Shown: positions 1-12,090 of the stretch, one piece after another
Numbering within the stretch: position 1 is the stretch's first letter
How the letters are laid out: the number at the start of each line of letters is the position of its first letter
From: Brachionus manjavacas
Lineage: Eukaryota > Rotifera > Eurotatoria > Ploima > Brachionidae
Direction: 5' to 3'
Length of the DNA stretch: 64,000 nt
NCBI GenBank assembly: GCA_019054805.1
Contig: JAHQIY010000004.1
Span: 6,324,001-6,388,000 of the forward strand
Program-made: the position numbers and the translations under genes
Notes under the pieces: generated by a model
Told to the model about the DNA's origin: nothing
Seen by the model: the letters and a program-made list of their open reading frames with translations, nothing else
The model's database searches: none

Positions 1-16
1 ACGCTTATTTTTGCAG

Positions 17-3000
17 CCAAAAACGATTCTGATACTGAAATGGAAATGAAATTCGAAGAGATTAAAACTGAGAATTCGGAGAACCTAGCAGCAAAAAATA
101 TACCACATGAATGTGCCAGTTTGTCCAGTCTATATAGTAGCTATTCACAATTTGACTTTGTTTCACGTAATATACCATCTCCTCCGCCACATGATCCAGC
201 TTTTTCCAAAAACGTAGCGCAGAGTAGTCTTAGTTCTTTTTTGGGAATTTTTGGCTCAAAAAAATCACAGAACAAACTGGATTTGCTAACTTCAAAGTTG
301 TTTGGTTTCAAAAGTAAAAGCGAAGTGCCTAAAAATCAAATCAAAAGTTTATCGAGTGCTGATTTTTTTGATAATTCATGTGAAAGTAGAATTATAAATC
401 AAATTAATAGCTCTTGTCAAGATTTGAAAATTCCTGACAGCATGTTGATATTCGAAAATCGTCCTGGGTAAATTTGACTTTTTATTTTTTGAGATTTTAG
501 AGAAAAAAATCAAGAGTATGAATTAAAAAGTTTAAAACATGACTTGTGGTATAAATTTTAATATTTGAGAAAGAAACATAGATTTTGTTTGGCCAAACAG
601 ATCTTATGAATCCTTCCAAAATAGATTTTTATTTAAATTAAGTTTATTAACCTCGTGGTCGTTAAGTTATCTAAAATTTTTGGACATTCTTAAAATTTTC
701 AATTATTTTAAGACTTTATTAAAACCATAAATTTGAAAAAATTGTTTATTTTTGACAGGCAAAATTTCACGATTTTATAAACTTATGACTTAACGTAATT
801 ATTCGAATTTAGTGACATGTTACTAAACCAAATAATGAAATGTCACTAAAAAATGAGCCCTGGTATTAAAAAAGAGTAATGTTCAATTTTAAGGACATGT
901 CTTAAAAAACGAATAATTTTGAATTTGAATTTATAAAAAAACATCCGACTTTAACATATTTAAAAAGTACATGATTATTCAATTTTCATTTTATAAAGAA
1001 TTTTTTAAGAACTTAGACAATTGTTTATAGTTTAAAATGTGTTCACTTTTTTAACATTTATTTTATTCATTTTTTATAACATGTCACTAAAATAAATTAC
1101 TCTTTTTTAAAGACATGTCACTCAATTCGGATGATTACGTTAATAGATAATTTACAATTTAAGAGCATCAATTGCGTTGTTTTAAACCTTTTAAAAAGAA
1201 AAATTAGCTTTTAGCAAAAATTAACTTTTTTATTAAAACCGCAAACAATGGCTGTTAGTTTATTAAATTAGAATTTTCAAAATAGGGTATTCCAATTTTC
1301 GTGGAAAAAAGGCGCTGCAAAAATCCTTTGAAAGCTTTAAAAAATGTAAATTTAATTACAGAAAATTTTAACCGGGTAATAATAGTATTAAGTATGATCA
1401 ATCGATGCAGTATCTTTGTGTCAGATCTGAGCCGTTGCTCAAAAAGTTACTGAAAAAGGAGATGAGCGCCTCCCCTATTATTAGGATAAAAAAGGGACGA
1501 TAATAGCTATTCCAAATTTCTGAATCATATATTTCCTTTATTTAAACTTTAGATAATTTAATTTTTTTCTCATCAGCTTCATTTATTCTTTTTGTTTCTC
1601 TTAATTTTACAATAATATAAATTTATTGAAGTCAGTTTGAAATTTTTTTCTTTAAAATAAAAGTTGTAAAGAAAATTTACAGTCAATTTTTATTTATATT
1701 CTAACTTATTTTTTATTAGACAATTATTAGAAAATTATTTAAAAGATAAATTTGATTTATTAAAAGTCTATTTAAAAACAGCTGAAGAAAATTCAAAAAA
1801 ACATTAATTTAAAGACAAAAAACTAAAAATTTAATTTGATTTATTTTAGAATTAAAAATTACTTTATTCTTAAATTTTTTTAATCATCTATAAATGATTC
1901 ATTTTTTTTAAATTCTTTTAAATTTAAAGTTTCCATTTTGCTAAAAATTAATTGATATTTAAATAAAAGTTTGTTTGATGTATCATTTATTCTAGCATTA
2001 AGATCAAACTAGTTCGAAAAAAGTTCTATAATGATTAAATTATTTATATTTAGCAATCTTCCGGCAAAATCTTACGAGGAAGAGCTCAAACATCGACAAG
2101 AATATGAACGGATGGTTGAAATGGCCAAAAAAAAAGAGCAGAAAGAGAAAGAAATTAAACTTAAAAAGCAAAAACAATTGAATAAAAAAGAAGACTTTAT
2201 GACTAACTCGTTAAAAGTTTGGAATAGCGAAATAATTCCAGATTGGGAAGAGCAGTATGCTAGTTTTCAAAATTTGATATTTAAAAAGCTAAAAAATTTT
2301 ATTTAGAAAATTATCTAAAAGAACCTGTCAACTATGGTGGCATGGATTACCGCCATCTATTCGAGGAAGAGTGTGGAAATTGGCGATCGGAAATGAACTT
2401 TGTTTAACTAATGAAAGTTATTATTTTTATGAGAGAAAAGCGAGACAAAAATTGGAACTTATGAAAAAATATGATTCTCCTGCTGACGAAAAAACTCATG
2501 AATCAAGTGTTGAGTTGATCAAACTTGATGTTTCACGAACATTTCCACATCTTTCTTTTTTTCAGAAAGATGGTCCATATCATGATGCACTGCATAATGT
2601 ACTTGGCGCCTACGCCTGTTACAATTCCCAAATTGGTTATGTTCAGGGAATGAGTTTTCTCACAGCAATTTTATTGTTGAATATGGAAGATGTGGATGCA
2701 TTTATTTGTCTTGCCAATCTGCTCAATACCAATATTTTAATGGCTTGTTTTTGCATGGATCAATCAAAAGTAATTAAGGATTTTGAAAATTTGAAACAAT
2801 TAATTTTATTTTTTGAAGATGAAACGATATTTTCGAGTCCATCAAATTTTGTTTGAATACAATATTCCGAGACTTTACAAGCATTTCGAAGATCAAAATG
2901 TAAAACCAGATTTGTATTTAATTGACTGGATATTCACATTATTCAGCAAAAGTTTGCCTTTGGACGTTATGAGCCGAGTATGGGACGTCTTTTTTAGAGA

Positions 3001-3208
3001 TAAAGAAGAGTTTTTGTTCAGAGCTGCGCTAGGTATCTTGAATTTGTACAAAGACACACTAATGGAAATGGATTTCATTCACATTGTACAATTTTTGACC
3101 AAACTTCCCGAAAACGTTAGTTCAACCCATTTGTTTAAATCAATAGATCAAATAGTCATGTGCATAGATGACATATCTTTTGAGAATTTAGTCCATTATG
3201 ATTCCTGA
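17..3208 (+). CDS. TBC1D14: TBC1D12/TBC1D14-like Rab GTPase-activating protein, 3' part (5' exons outside window)
   Basis: Seen exons are 17-467, 2054-2254, 2307-2769 and 2819-3208, giving the last 500 residues. A splice acceptor ending at 16 shows that the gene starts left of the window. The first exon is low-complexity and Ser-rich. The next is a charged coiled helix ([14 protein letters not shown], diagnostic of the TBC1D12/14 family). The last two carry the TBC domain, with the arginine finger in SIRGRVW, the glutamine finger in GYVQGMSF, and [19 protein letters not shown] proteins stimulate GTP hydrolysis by Rabs; TBC1D14 is known to act on recycling endosomes and autophagy, so the Rab target here is inference. 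Intron 2770-2818 is only 49 nt. Removing it restores residue-for-residue alignment with the vertebrate TBC domain, so the apparent frameshift at about 2813 is an intron. The 1.6-kb intron 468-2053 hosts a MITE. Confidence 0.93.
790..1143. mobile_element. MITE with imperfect terminal inverted repeats and TTAA flanks
   Basis: Lying inside the TBC1D14 intron, the left end 794-820 reads CGTAATTATTCGAATTTAGT and continues GACATGT. The right end, read as reverse complement from 1139, is CGTAATCATCCGAATTGAGT followed by GACATGT. That is about 27 nt with three mismatches. Both ends abut TTAA (790-793 and 1140-1143), as expected for a TTAA target-site duplication. Internal copies of ACATGTCACT occur near 840 and 1080, and no ORF is present. 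It is a non-autonomous DNA element, and the TTAA target suggests a piggyBac-like source (inference). Confidence 0.75.
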
Positions 3209-4110
3209 ATTTAGTGGTTGTTCTAACATTGGGTGCCTTAGAGTATATTGTCAAAGTATCTGTAAATTATGACGTTCAAATCCATAATAAGATAATTAGA
3301 CATTTTTTTTTTCGAATTATTTTATCATGGCATTTCTTAAAATTTTTGTCTTATTAATTCTTTCTAAAAAAATTTGATTAGTGTAAATACGTTTATTTTA
3401 AAAAATTTACTAAAAAGATTAATAATTATTAAAATCTCAAGACTTAGAGTTTATGGTGCGTCACTAATTAATTTAAATCACCAAATAAAACTTTTAAGAT
3501 CAATTATTTAGTATCTTGAGCATGATCTTTAGGTTGTTTTGTAAGTTTTTATTTTGATTACATTTTTCATTGTTTAATTTTTTTTAAATTCAAAATAAAT
3601 AATTTAAATTATTTTTTCTTTTATAAAAAAAAATTAGTTATGAAATCGAATTAATTCTGAATGTACTAAAAAATTTTAATTCAATTTTTATTTGAATACA
3701 AACAACAAATTTGACTTTTTGACAAATCTATTTTCAAATATAAAATGAATTTAATTGTAGATATTAAATTATTTTTACTGTTAATTGATAAATTTGCCAT
3801 CAGAAATTTTTTGGTATGATGATAATTCCTGGTTGAATCCAATTTGTTGATTCTAGATCAAAAAAAATGATCCTTTTGGATCTTAGGCTTGTATCTTCTC
3901 AAATAATGATTTTGAGCTGAAATATTATTCAAGAAAGTCTTACATTCAATAGTTATATATAAAAAATTAATGAAAAGAAAAAAAAATTATTTAAAAAAAG
4001 TTAAGTCATATTCCTGAATTGTTTTTAACATTTAAATTGAGATCCTATTTTAATTTTGTTAATTTATTTTTTGGATTCATTTTTATCCTTTTCTGAAATT
4101 TATTGCACCA
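3209..4110. other. Intergenic, no gene seen
   Basis: AT-rich sequence downstream of TBC1D14. No open frame, tRNA or clear repeat was recognised. Confidence 0.6.
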
Positions 4111-4114
4111 CTCA

Positions 4115-4645
4115 GTTAATAACAATAATAATAAATGAAAGCTAAGCTAATGGAACGTAGCTTTAGCCGAATCATAATAGCTTGTTTAAATCAAGTTTAT
4201 CAATTTTGTTTTTAATAACATTAACTATATTTGAAAAAATAACAACTCTATTATGTCGATTCAAAAGATTGACAACTCTGTAGCTGAAAAAATTAAACCT
4301 TTGCTCATAGTTCTTTACCGATTGTCTTTCTAACGTAGAATCATGGCGTCTAGGGATTGGACTATTAGTATTTTCTGGATTCTTGAAGACTAGGGGTACA
4401 TGGCAGTTGATCTTGTCTTGTCCTTGTATAATTTTAAACATCTCGATTAGATCCCCTCTTAATTTTCTGGTCTCTAGACTAGTTAAATTCAATGCAGCTA
4501 ACCTTTCTGAATAGCTTAACTCTTTTAGCTCTGGAACCAATTTATTAGCTCTTCTCTGGACTGATTCTAAGACCATGATGTCTTTTTCTAAGTAGGAGCT
4601 TCAAACTTGAACTCGATACTCTAGATAGGTCCAAGTCTTGATTTG
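4115..4645 (-). mobile_element. 3' fragment of a jockey/CR1-like non-LTR retrotransposon
   Basis: On the minus strand, 4576-4172 is open and encodes the C-terminal RT tail typical of these elements (VLESVQRRANKLVPEL, SYSERLAALNL, LRGDLIEMFKI, then FSYRVVNLLNRH). Upstream to about 4645 the frame continues with LEYRVQV, a stop where homologues have Trp, then SSYLEKDIM, so the copy is dead. On the 3' side it ends in an ATT-rich tail (about 4115-4135 on the plus strand). No catalytic RT domain is present, indicating ordinary 5' truncation. Confidence 0.85.
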
Positions 4646-5460
4646 GCTTAAATTTCAGCTGAAAATATTTTGATCTTTTAGGTTTAACAAACTTTTAATT
4701 GACTTCGTATTCCTATGCTAGACTTTTCAAGTAGAAAAATGAGCTTAGCAGTCTTCGATTCCATTCTAGTACTTAAAATTGGCGATAGAATCCTCTCACC
4801 AAAAGGCTTGAAAAACAGAAGAGATTTCGCTTTGGTAGCGACCTTATAAATTTGAAAATAGGATTATGTGATTGCTAATTAAGGTCTATATTTCCATTTA
4901 GAATCAACACCTTAGAATTCTTGAATCTATTTAGAAGCTACAATTCGGTAGTTTGGTAGCGTTTTTTAATATCCAATATCCATTCATAAGCTTCTTTTTA
5001 GATATTTAAAGATAATTTTTTTGTATTATAAGTTGTTTTTTTTTCAATTCTTCCTTTTAATTAAATTAGAATTTAAAATGTAAAATGTCTAATCCTTTTA
5101 GACTTAGCTAGTGCTTAATCCGTAAAAGCTAGATTTTCTTTTAACAGCAATTGGTAATGGTGTAGTAGATTGTGTTTACGCTGAAGAGAATTGTTAGGAT
5201 TTCCTATTTATAAAAAAAATTTAAATTTATTATTTTTAAAATTAATTCGAGAGTTTTTATTTTTAATTTTAATGAAATCATTTTAAATTAAACATCTACG
5301 GTTCAACTTTGATATTATTGAATTTGTTTGATCGATATAAATCAATTTTTTATCGATATGAAATAATGTATAAATGTGAATTTATTTTAATAAGAATGCG
5401 AAAATTAACCTAATCATTTTCAAAGAAATTTAAGATTTTTAAAATCAATGCAAAAATTTT
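4646..5460. other. Intergenic, no gene seen
   Basis: Mixed AT-rich sequence. The portion 4700-5000 is somewhat less AT-rich than its surroundings and may be further LINE debris, but no protein match was recognised. Confidence 0.5.
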
Positions 5461-5532
5461 GACCCCGACGTGACTCGAACACGCAACCTTCTGATCTGGA
5501 GTCAGACGCGCTACCAATTGCGCCACGAAGTC
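5461..5532 (-). tRNA. trnW: tRNA-Trp (anticodon CCA)
   Basis: The reverse strand folds as a full 72-nt cloverleaf. The acceptor stem is GACTTCG pairing with CGGGGTC (two G-U pairs) and the D arm is GCGC..GCGC. The anticodon stem TCTGA/TCAGA surrounds the loop CTCCAGA, and the T arm is GCGTG-TTCGAGT-CACGT. Loop centre CCA reads UGG (Trp). Internal A and B boxes are intact, and a T run immediately downstream on the minus strand (plus-strand AAAA at about 5452-5457) is a plausible Pol III terminator. No intron and no encoded CCA. Confidence 0.96.
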
Positions 5533-6263
5533 ATCTATTTGATATTGCCATTCTCGTCGCTAATTTATTTCTATGTATCTTTCCATAATTCAAATTAATC
5601 ACTTATTTTTTCACAAGTAAAAAATTAGCTCTAATTCCATAATGAAAATTATAAAAATAGAATCATTAATAAAAATACTCTTTAAAAAAATTTTATTTTC
5701 AATCTATTAATACACTTAAAAAAAAATCACAAAATTATTAAAAGTGCTAAAGAATATTAAAATCATTGAAAGAAAAATTTTTTTTTCGGATTTTTGATAT
5801 ATGATAAATAATTTTTTGATATAAATAATGATTAATTTTTGATTATTTTTGTTTTATTATCTTTTTAATTTCATAGATACATACGGAATTTATTTTTTTA
5901 ATAAACAATTTGATGCTTTCTAAAAAAATCCAATCTTAAAAATTACCAAAACTGTTGTCAATTATCTTAAAGCTAAGTCAAGAAATTAGAAAAACTGATG
6001 AAATATCTTTCTGTTAATTTTTCGAACAAACAACAGTAAAAATAAAAAGAATTTTAATTGTTTTTTCTCTCATATCACTAAGAAATCCTATAAGTTTCCA
6101 ATTAAAAGCTATCTGAAGAAAAATAATTTAGTTTTTATTTTTATAATAATTTACAATTAATGATAAAATTTCTTTTAGAGCAGTTTGATTTCTCTGACTG
6201 GCATAAATAGATAATTTAAAAAACTTCGTTAAGGAAAATGAAAAAATTTAGCTCATTTAAAAT
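5533..6263. other. Intergenic, no gene seen
   Basis: AT-rich spacer between the tRNA and the orphan membrane protein, with no coding signal recognised. It may contain an upstream exon or the promoter of the gene at 6264. Confidence 0.5.
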
Positions 6264-7007
6264 ATGCTGAATTGCGATTCAAAGTCATTTTTGGCATATA
6301 TTTTGGTCATTAGTAAACAGGTGCATATAATTCACCTTTCCCCATTACAAAATACAAGCGTTGAATCTACTTATATGGCTAATCCAGAATTCGAAGTAGC
6401 CTTGATAATTTTAATTTCAGTTTTACTGCTTCTCGGAGTTTTTATTTTCACTGTTGTCTGTAGTTTTGTTTGTTATATTTTTCAAGACTATAGTTTATGC
6501 CAGAATGATAGTTGGTGTCAGTTTTTTAACCGAGACTTCAAAACCGAGTCTAAAAAAAGTGAAATTTTTACTATAAATATAGATGAATCAGATCGCAAAA
6601 ATTCCACTGAATCATTGAAAGCACCTCTATTCGAATCTAAAAAAGCAATCGATTTTTATGGAACTAAATCAGAAGACTCAGATGAAACCATCAATTATTG
6701 CAATAATAGTGGTGATGATTTTTTCTTTAATAGACAAGATTCAAATCTATACTCGTTTCGCAAGAAGGAAATTACCGAAAAGCAAATTCTTGAGCCAGAA
6801 AATTTTGACCAGTACACAAACTATTTTATTATTAGTACATCACCAGATTCGAAAAACGATCTCTTGGAAAGTCATTTGGACGATTTGGAGAGCATAGAAC
6901 TACATTTGTCAAAGTCTTTATCCGAACTGAATGAATTACACAAAAAATTGTGTTCAGAAAACCAAGAAATTTCAGAAGATGCAAAAATAACAGAAGAATT
7001 AAAATAA
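6264..7007 (+). CDS. Unrecognised single-pass membrane protein
   Basis: A 247-codon frame without obvious homology to a family I know. An alternative start at 6375 (MANPEFEV) sits just before a strong hydrophobic segment (ALIILISVLLLLGVFIFTVV, about residues 45-66). The segment is followed by Cys-containing juxtamembrane sequence and then a long acidic, Ser/Asn-rich cytoplasmic-type tail, ending in a short leucine-heptad-like helix near residues 205-235. With the shorter start it would be a type III membrane protein. A plausible acceptor (taaacag) lies within the 5' end at about 6315, so the true first exon may be elsewhere. It is convergent with the LRRC27-like gene, with only about 67 bp between the stop codons. 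Function unknown. Confidence 0.55.
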   Translation: MLNCDSKSFLAYILVISKQVHIIHLSPLQNTSVESTYMANPEFEVALIILISVLLLLGVFIFTVVCSFVCYIFQDYSLCQNDSWCQFFNRDFKTESKKSEIFTINIDESDRKNSTESLKAPLFESKKAIDFYGTKSEDSDETINYCNNSGDDFFFNRQDSNLYSFRKKEITEKQILEPENFDQYTNYFIISTSPDSKNDLLESHLDDLESIELHLSKSLSELNELHKKLCSENQEISEDAKITEELK

Positions 7008-7074
7008 AAATTTATTTAAAAAAATTTATTTAATGAAAATTGTAGAAAATAAATAAATTTTAAACAAAGTAAAG

Positions 7075-10000
7075 CTATTTTCTTAGTTTAGATACGTTTG
7101 ATGCTTTTTTTTTATTGTGCAATTTAGCTGTTTCACGAAATTTGAGCCCACCAGTATAAGCCCTTATATTAAATTGAAGTTCATATCTTCTTTGTTCAAT
7201 TTCTCTTTGAATTCCTTTCAATTCCCTCAAGTCCTTAGCTGCTTGTAGTTTGTCATATTTTGGGTTATCACTTTTGCTATCGCGTCGATTCAATAATTTG
7301 ATTGTATATTCTCTTATTTTGTCCTGAAGCATGTGATCTCTAATTCTCCTTTTGAACAAATTTTTTTATTAGTTATGAAATGGTTTTAAAAAATAATTTT
7401 TTTAAAAATGAAAAATTAATTAGTTCTTCTCCCGGACATCATGAATTTGAAACAACTTGTGAAGAATTGTAAACAAATAAACAATTTTTTTAGCTTCAAA
7501 GTAGTCAATGATAAGAACAATCTTGACAACGATAATTTTAACTCAAATTCTATTAATGTTTAAAAAAATATTTAATTTATCCTATTTAAAAAGCTATTAT
7601 GATGACACTTTACGTGGCTAGAACATTACAGCTTATTTTTTATTATTTTATTAAATATCTATAGATCGAAAAATGCATCAGATAGCGCCTGTTAAACGCG
7701 TTATCTAATTTTTCTCTTTTTTTTCATTTAAATTATTAACATTTTCATGTTTTTTTCGTATTAAATAATTTTTATAATTATCAAAGAAATTTTTTATAAT
7801 TTTGAGTTATTATATAGAACAAAATGAGATCTTTGTAGCTTTTAAAACTTTGATCACGTCTCAAATGACTTATTTGCTACTTCTAGCATTAACGAAAAAA
7901 AAATCAAGAAAATTTCTAAAAAAATTTTGAATTTTTTCAATAATTAAATAATAATTTAAATATCTTAATTTAATAAAATCAAACTTATCAAAGATTACGA
8001 TTCCGATCTCGATTAAAAAAACAAATATTTTCAAGCTGAGATTTTGCTTCCTTAAGCCGAAATTAATTTCTTACCTTTCTTCCTCGATACGCATCAATGT
8101 TTCAGGGGATAAAGATCGCATTCTTTCCATTCTCAACTTTTTATCTAATTTTTCTCTTTCTTCATTTGTCATCACTCTCAGGTGATCTTCGCTAATATCA
8201 AAAGGTGCATTCATTACAGGTTCTGTATAATCGACACCTTTTAACATTCTTTTGTGCAAAAGTTTTCGTTGCTCTTTTCTAAAGTTTTCTTTAAATTTAT
8301 CTGTTACAACTTTGTCATTAAACTTTTGAATTTTTGAGTCTATTGTTTCTTTCTCTTTCTTAATATTGTATTTTTTTAAATTAATGATCAAGATTGATTG
8401 TTTCATATTACCTTATAATGCCCAATAGCTCCTTTTTCAAGCGCTTTTTCATATTTTTCATTTTTATAAATGGTCATATCATTGGGTATATTCCTTTTAT
8501 TCAAAATTTTCATTACATTTCTGCTATCGGAATGAAGTATATTAAATAAAAAAATTAAATGCCGCGAATAAGAGTTAAAAGTTTTTAAAATGCTCTTTTA
8601 TACCTCAATCTATTAGCATTAACTTTTGCAGTATTTATTCTCTCTCTAATGTCATATTTAGCGTATTTGGCGTCAATTGGACGCATCGGATAAGTTCTAA
8701 GCGGAAATTTTGTAGCGGATATAGCTCTCTGATCGCAGCTTTTAGTTTTAAACTTTAAATATTTTTTTATATCTAAAATTATTTAATTGAGTTGTAAAAC
8801 TTATTTGGTTACTTGTTTAAAAATTTTCTTGAAACAATTCTTTTTGGTTGAAAAGTGGTCTCATCATCACTGGCCCAAATATCATCAGTAACGCTTCTAA
8901 TGTCACTGATGTCATTGTCAGTCATTTTTGTTAGTGTTTTTCCATCTTTAATTTGAGAGTTGAAAAAATCTGTTTTCAAAAATTCCATTATAGCTTTGCA
9001 TCCGTTTTGTACAATATCCATGGGTGGATATTCGATTGGGTTATCGGTTAAATTGAGAGCATTTAAATTTTTCAGACTCGATATTTCACAAGGTAGATAT
9101 TTAATTTGATTGTTTTCGAGTAACAAATAGCGTAAACTTTCATGGTTTTCTAGTCCTTTAGTCGGAAGTTGAGTAATCTGATTATTTCTAAGCTAAAAAA
9201 ACAAAATTAATTTTCAAAACAAATATTTAAATTACTCTTTTTTTTACAATAAAAACTATATTTTTTAGCTTTGGTTTGGTTTTTTTTTACATGATTCAAT
9301 TTAAATTTTTTGGTTTGGATATTTTATTTTTTATTTTATAGATAAATTTTGGAGCAAAACATTAAGAAAAAAACATCACTTGACATTTTTCATTTACAGA
9401 ATTTTTGAAATGATATCAAAATGTCTTTAAATAAACTAGAATTTAAAAAAGAAAATTAATTTCATAATTCACAATTTTTTCAATCTGAATTTGCATAAAA
9501 AACGACAAGATAAAATAATTTTTATTTTATTTATTTTTTAAGATTTTATCATGTTGCTTGAGGAATTAAGTATCATGTAGTCCAAACAAGTCGGCCACGA
9601 CGCGTCTTGAATTTTTACCTCTTTAGATCGAAATAAATATTTCATGAATTGTTCTCATTTTTTTAAAAAAACTAAAGTTTAAAATTTGTTAACTCTACTC
9701 ATATATATGTTAATATAATACAATTCTTTTATTAATTGATCATTAATCTTTATCAATACTAATTGTTTATATTTTACTTATCCAGTAAAATATTACATTT
9801 ATATTTTATTAAATAAGTTTATTTAGAAATAATAAAAATATTTCAATGATGATATTTTTGAATGTGTCAAGGAGCTTATTACTTTTTCAAACACCACAAT
9901 AAGACGCTCATTTTACCAAGCCCCAGGTTGTACCATATTTTTAAATGGTGGCACAATTAAATAACTAAATTAATCTAATATCATGAATAAAAAAAGCAAA

Positions 10001-11020
10001 AACTTTTCATTAGACTTCGATTAGTTGAATGTTTATTTTATTTCAAGATTTGTAGGATTAAAATTATAGGAAAAGCTATTTTTAGCTAAAATTAGCCACT
10101 TTTATTTTTTGATATTTTTATAAAGTTTATTTTGTTTTAAATTTTAATTGTGCAACATTGTTTTTAAAAAAAAGAAAAAGCTATATTAGTGTTTTTTTTG
10201 TTAATTATACTAAAAATAACTTAAAGAAAGATTAATCATCAGTAAATAAGTAGATAAAAGAATTAAAGAATGATATATATCATCTAGAAAATCAAGAAAA
10301 TGTCTTCAAAAATCTCTACCTTATTTCAAGGAAAAAATAATTCAATTCAATATAATTTTTGGAACTTAAAATGAAATTTCTTTTAAAATTGTTCAATTCT
10401 TAATATCATAATAATATTTTTATTTATGGTTATTTTATTTAATTATAAAAAATAACTTACATCAAGCCACTTTAGATTTTGAAATAATTCAAAAAAGTCC
10501 TCTGGTAATTTTTCAAGATGATTTCCCTCAAGATATAAATACTAAAAAAATTAAAAAGTTTTGGCATATTATCAAAATTAAGAATCAATAATACTTCTAG
10601 TTTCTCTAATTCGGTAAGTTTTCTAGGAATTTTAGATAATTTCTTTTTGCTCAAATCTAAACCATTTGCATTAAAATCAATTGCTTTTTGAATAAACTCC
10701 AATAATTCTTCAAATTCTTTTTTATCATTTTGATAGTCATTTTCTGACAAGAATTCATCATCATCGTCTTGCTCATTTTCATTTTTGTACTCATTCTCGA
10801 TTTCAAAATTTATTGCTTTCTCCTCGTTAGTATTTGTATTAGAAACTATGTCTTCGAAACCAGTATCTTTACTTTTTTCACTTCCCTCATCATCGTTTTC
10901 CAAGTTAAATTCTTCCTTTATCATTTTGATAATGTTCTCAACTTGAACTTCCTGTGATTCGAGATTTGCATCTTGATCTTTGTAATTCCTGACAATTTCG
11001 CTTTCATTTATGTCATCCAT
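7075..11020 (-). CDS. LRRC27: LRRC27-like leucine-rich repeat protein
   Basis: Seven exons on the minus strand: 11020-10595, 10541-10461, 9192-8813, 8738-8604, 8523-8412, 8358-8075 and 7348-7075, giving 563 residues. The N-terminal ~110 residues are very acidic. Leucine-rich repeats follow: YLYLEGNHLEKLPEDFFELF, LRNNQITQLP, LLLENNQIKYLP and LNALNLTDNPIEYPP. The last runs into CKAIMEFLK, the same register as human LRRC27. The C-terminal half is basic and helical, ending with RIRDHMLQ..LQAAKDLRELKGIQ, which parallels the LRRC27 tail. All intron phases agree. Intron 9193-10460 is large (1.27 kb), while two others are 53 nt. LRRC27 has no firmly established biochemistry, and an axonemal or ciliary role would be guesswork. 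Confidence 0.88.
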
Positions 11021-11821
11021 TTTTTCCTATTGTTATACTTTGAAACTTAGATTTTACTTCAAATGATTTTAAGCAATTTGAAATTTTTACCCTTAGTAAC
11101 TAATTTTCTAGTCTTGGAAACCGTAAATCGTAATTTTCTTTCATCAGACAAAAACATTGCTCACACTCATAATTTTGGGGAATTTAAAATATAAGCGAAA
11201 AAATTTTAATAGATAAACAAATAAATAAATAAAATAATTAAATCTAAAAATTTAGTAAAAATTAATACAATTAAAAACCTTTTAATTGTATTGTGTCGAA
11301 ATGTCGAAAGTTGAAAAAAAGGAAAAACAAAATATTTTATAAGTTTTATTGATTTGGCTTTTTAAAAAAATTTAAATTCAAAATTTGTCATCCCATTCAC
11401 ATATTTTCTGACTATTTTGATAGTTAGAATTTTTTTTTATATTTCCAATGATATTTTTTAAATAATTTGTCTTTAAAATTATATTTTTTTAAAATTTAAA
11501 GGGGTAATACAACAAGATCTGACCGAATTGATAAAATGATTCTGAAATTTAACTCAAGTTTTAAAACAAATATTTTTTAACTAAGTCTTCAACAAAAAGA
11601 AGTTCCTTAAACACGGAAAATTTCAAATTTAATAATGAAATATATACAAGGTTCATATATTTAATGGGTCAATGGTTCATAATTTATACAGGAATTGATA
11701 CTTTAATCATTCTAAGTCTTTGTTAATTCAAAAACAAAACATGCTTCGAAAAATTCAAAAATAATATTTTGATATAATAGTTCTTTTTGGGTTTCATTTT
11801 ACTTGGAATATAGTTTTTTTT
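11021..11821. other. Intergenic, no gene seen
   Basis: AT-rich region upstream of the LRRC27-like gene. It should contain that gene's promoter, but no specific element could be assigned. Confidence 0.5.
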
Positions 11822-12090
11822 TTAATTTGGAATATAGTCTCTGGTAAATTTTGTTGTTTTATATTTATTTTTTTTTTGTTCTTTTGGCTCTTTTAACTCT
11901 GATAGTCTTTCCGAGTAGTCTAAATGACACAGTTCAAGAACTAATTTAGATGCTCTTCTTTGTACTTTTTCCAGCGCATTCACATCTTTTTCAAAATAAG
12001 GACACCAAGAGCTAATCACGTGTTCTAAGTGCGGTCTGACAAGTGAACAGTATAGTAACCCAATCAACTATAGTGTAGGAAATGTAAACG
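11822..12090 (-). mobile_element. Non-LTR retrotransposon RT C-terminal fragment
   Basis: The minus-strand frame encodes LIGLLYCSLVRPHLEHVISS, then WCPYFEKDVNALEKVQRR and ASKLVLELCHLDYSERL. This is the conserved segment C-terminal to the RT catalytic core in jockey/CR1-type elements. Homology stops after about 60 residues, and the rest is Lys-rich low complexity. A dead, short copy. Confidence 0.85.

Noticed and set aside
2755..2860. Apparent frameshift in the TBC domain
   Set aside because: A 49-nt GT..AG intron (2770-2818) in phase 0 restores exact alignment with vertebrate TBC1D14.
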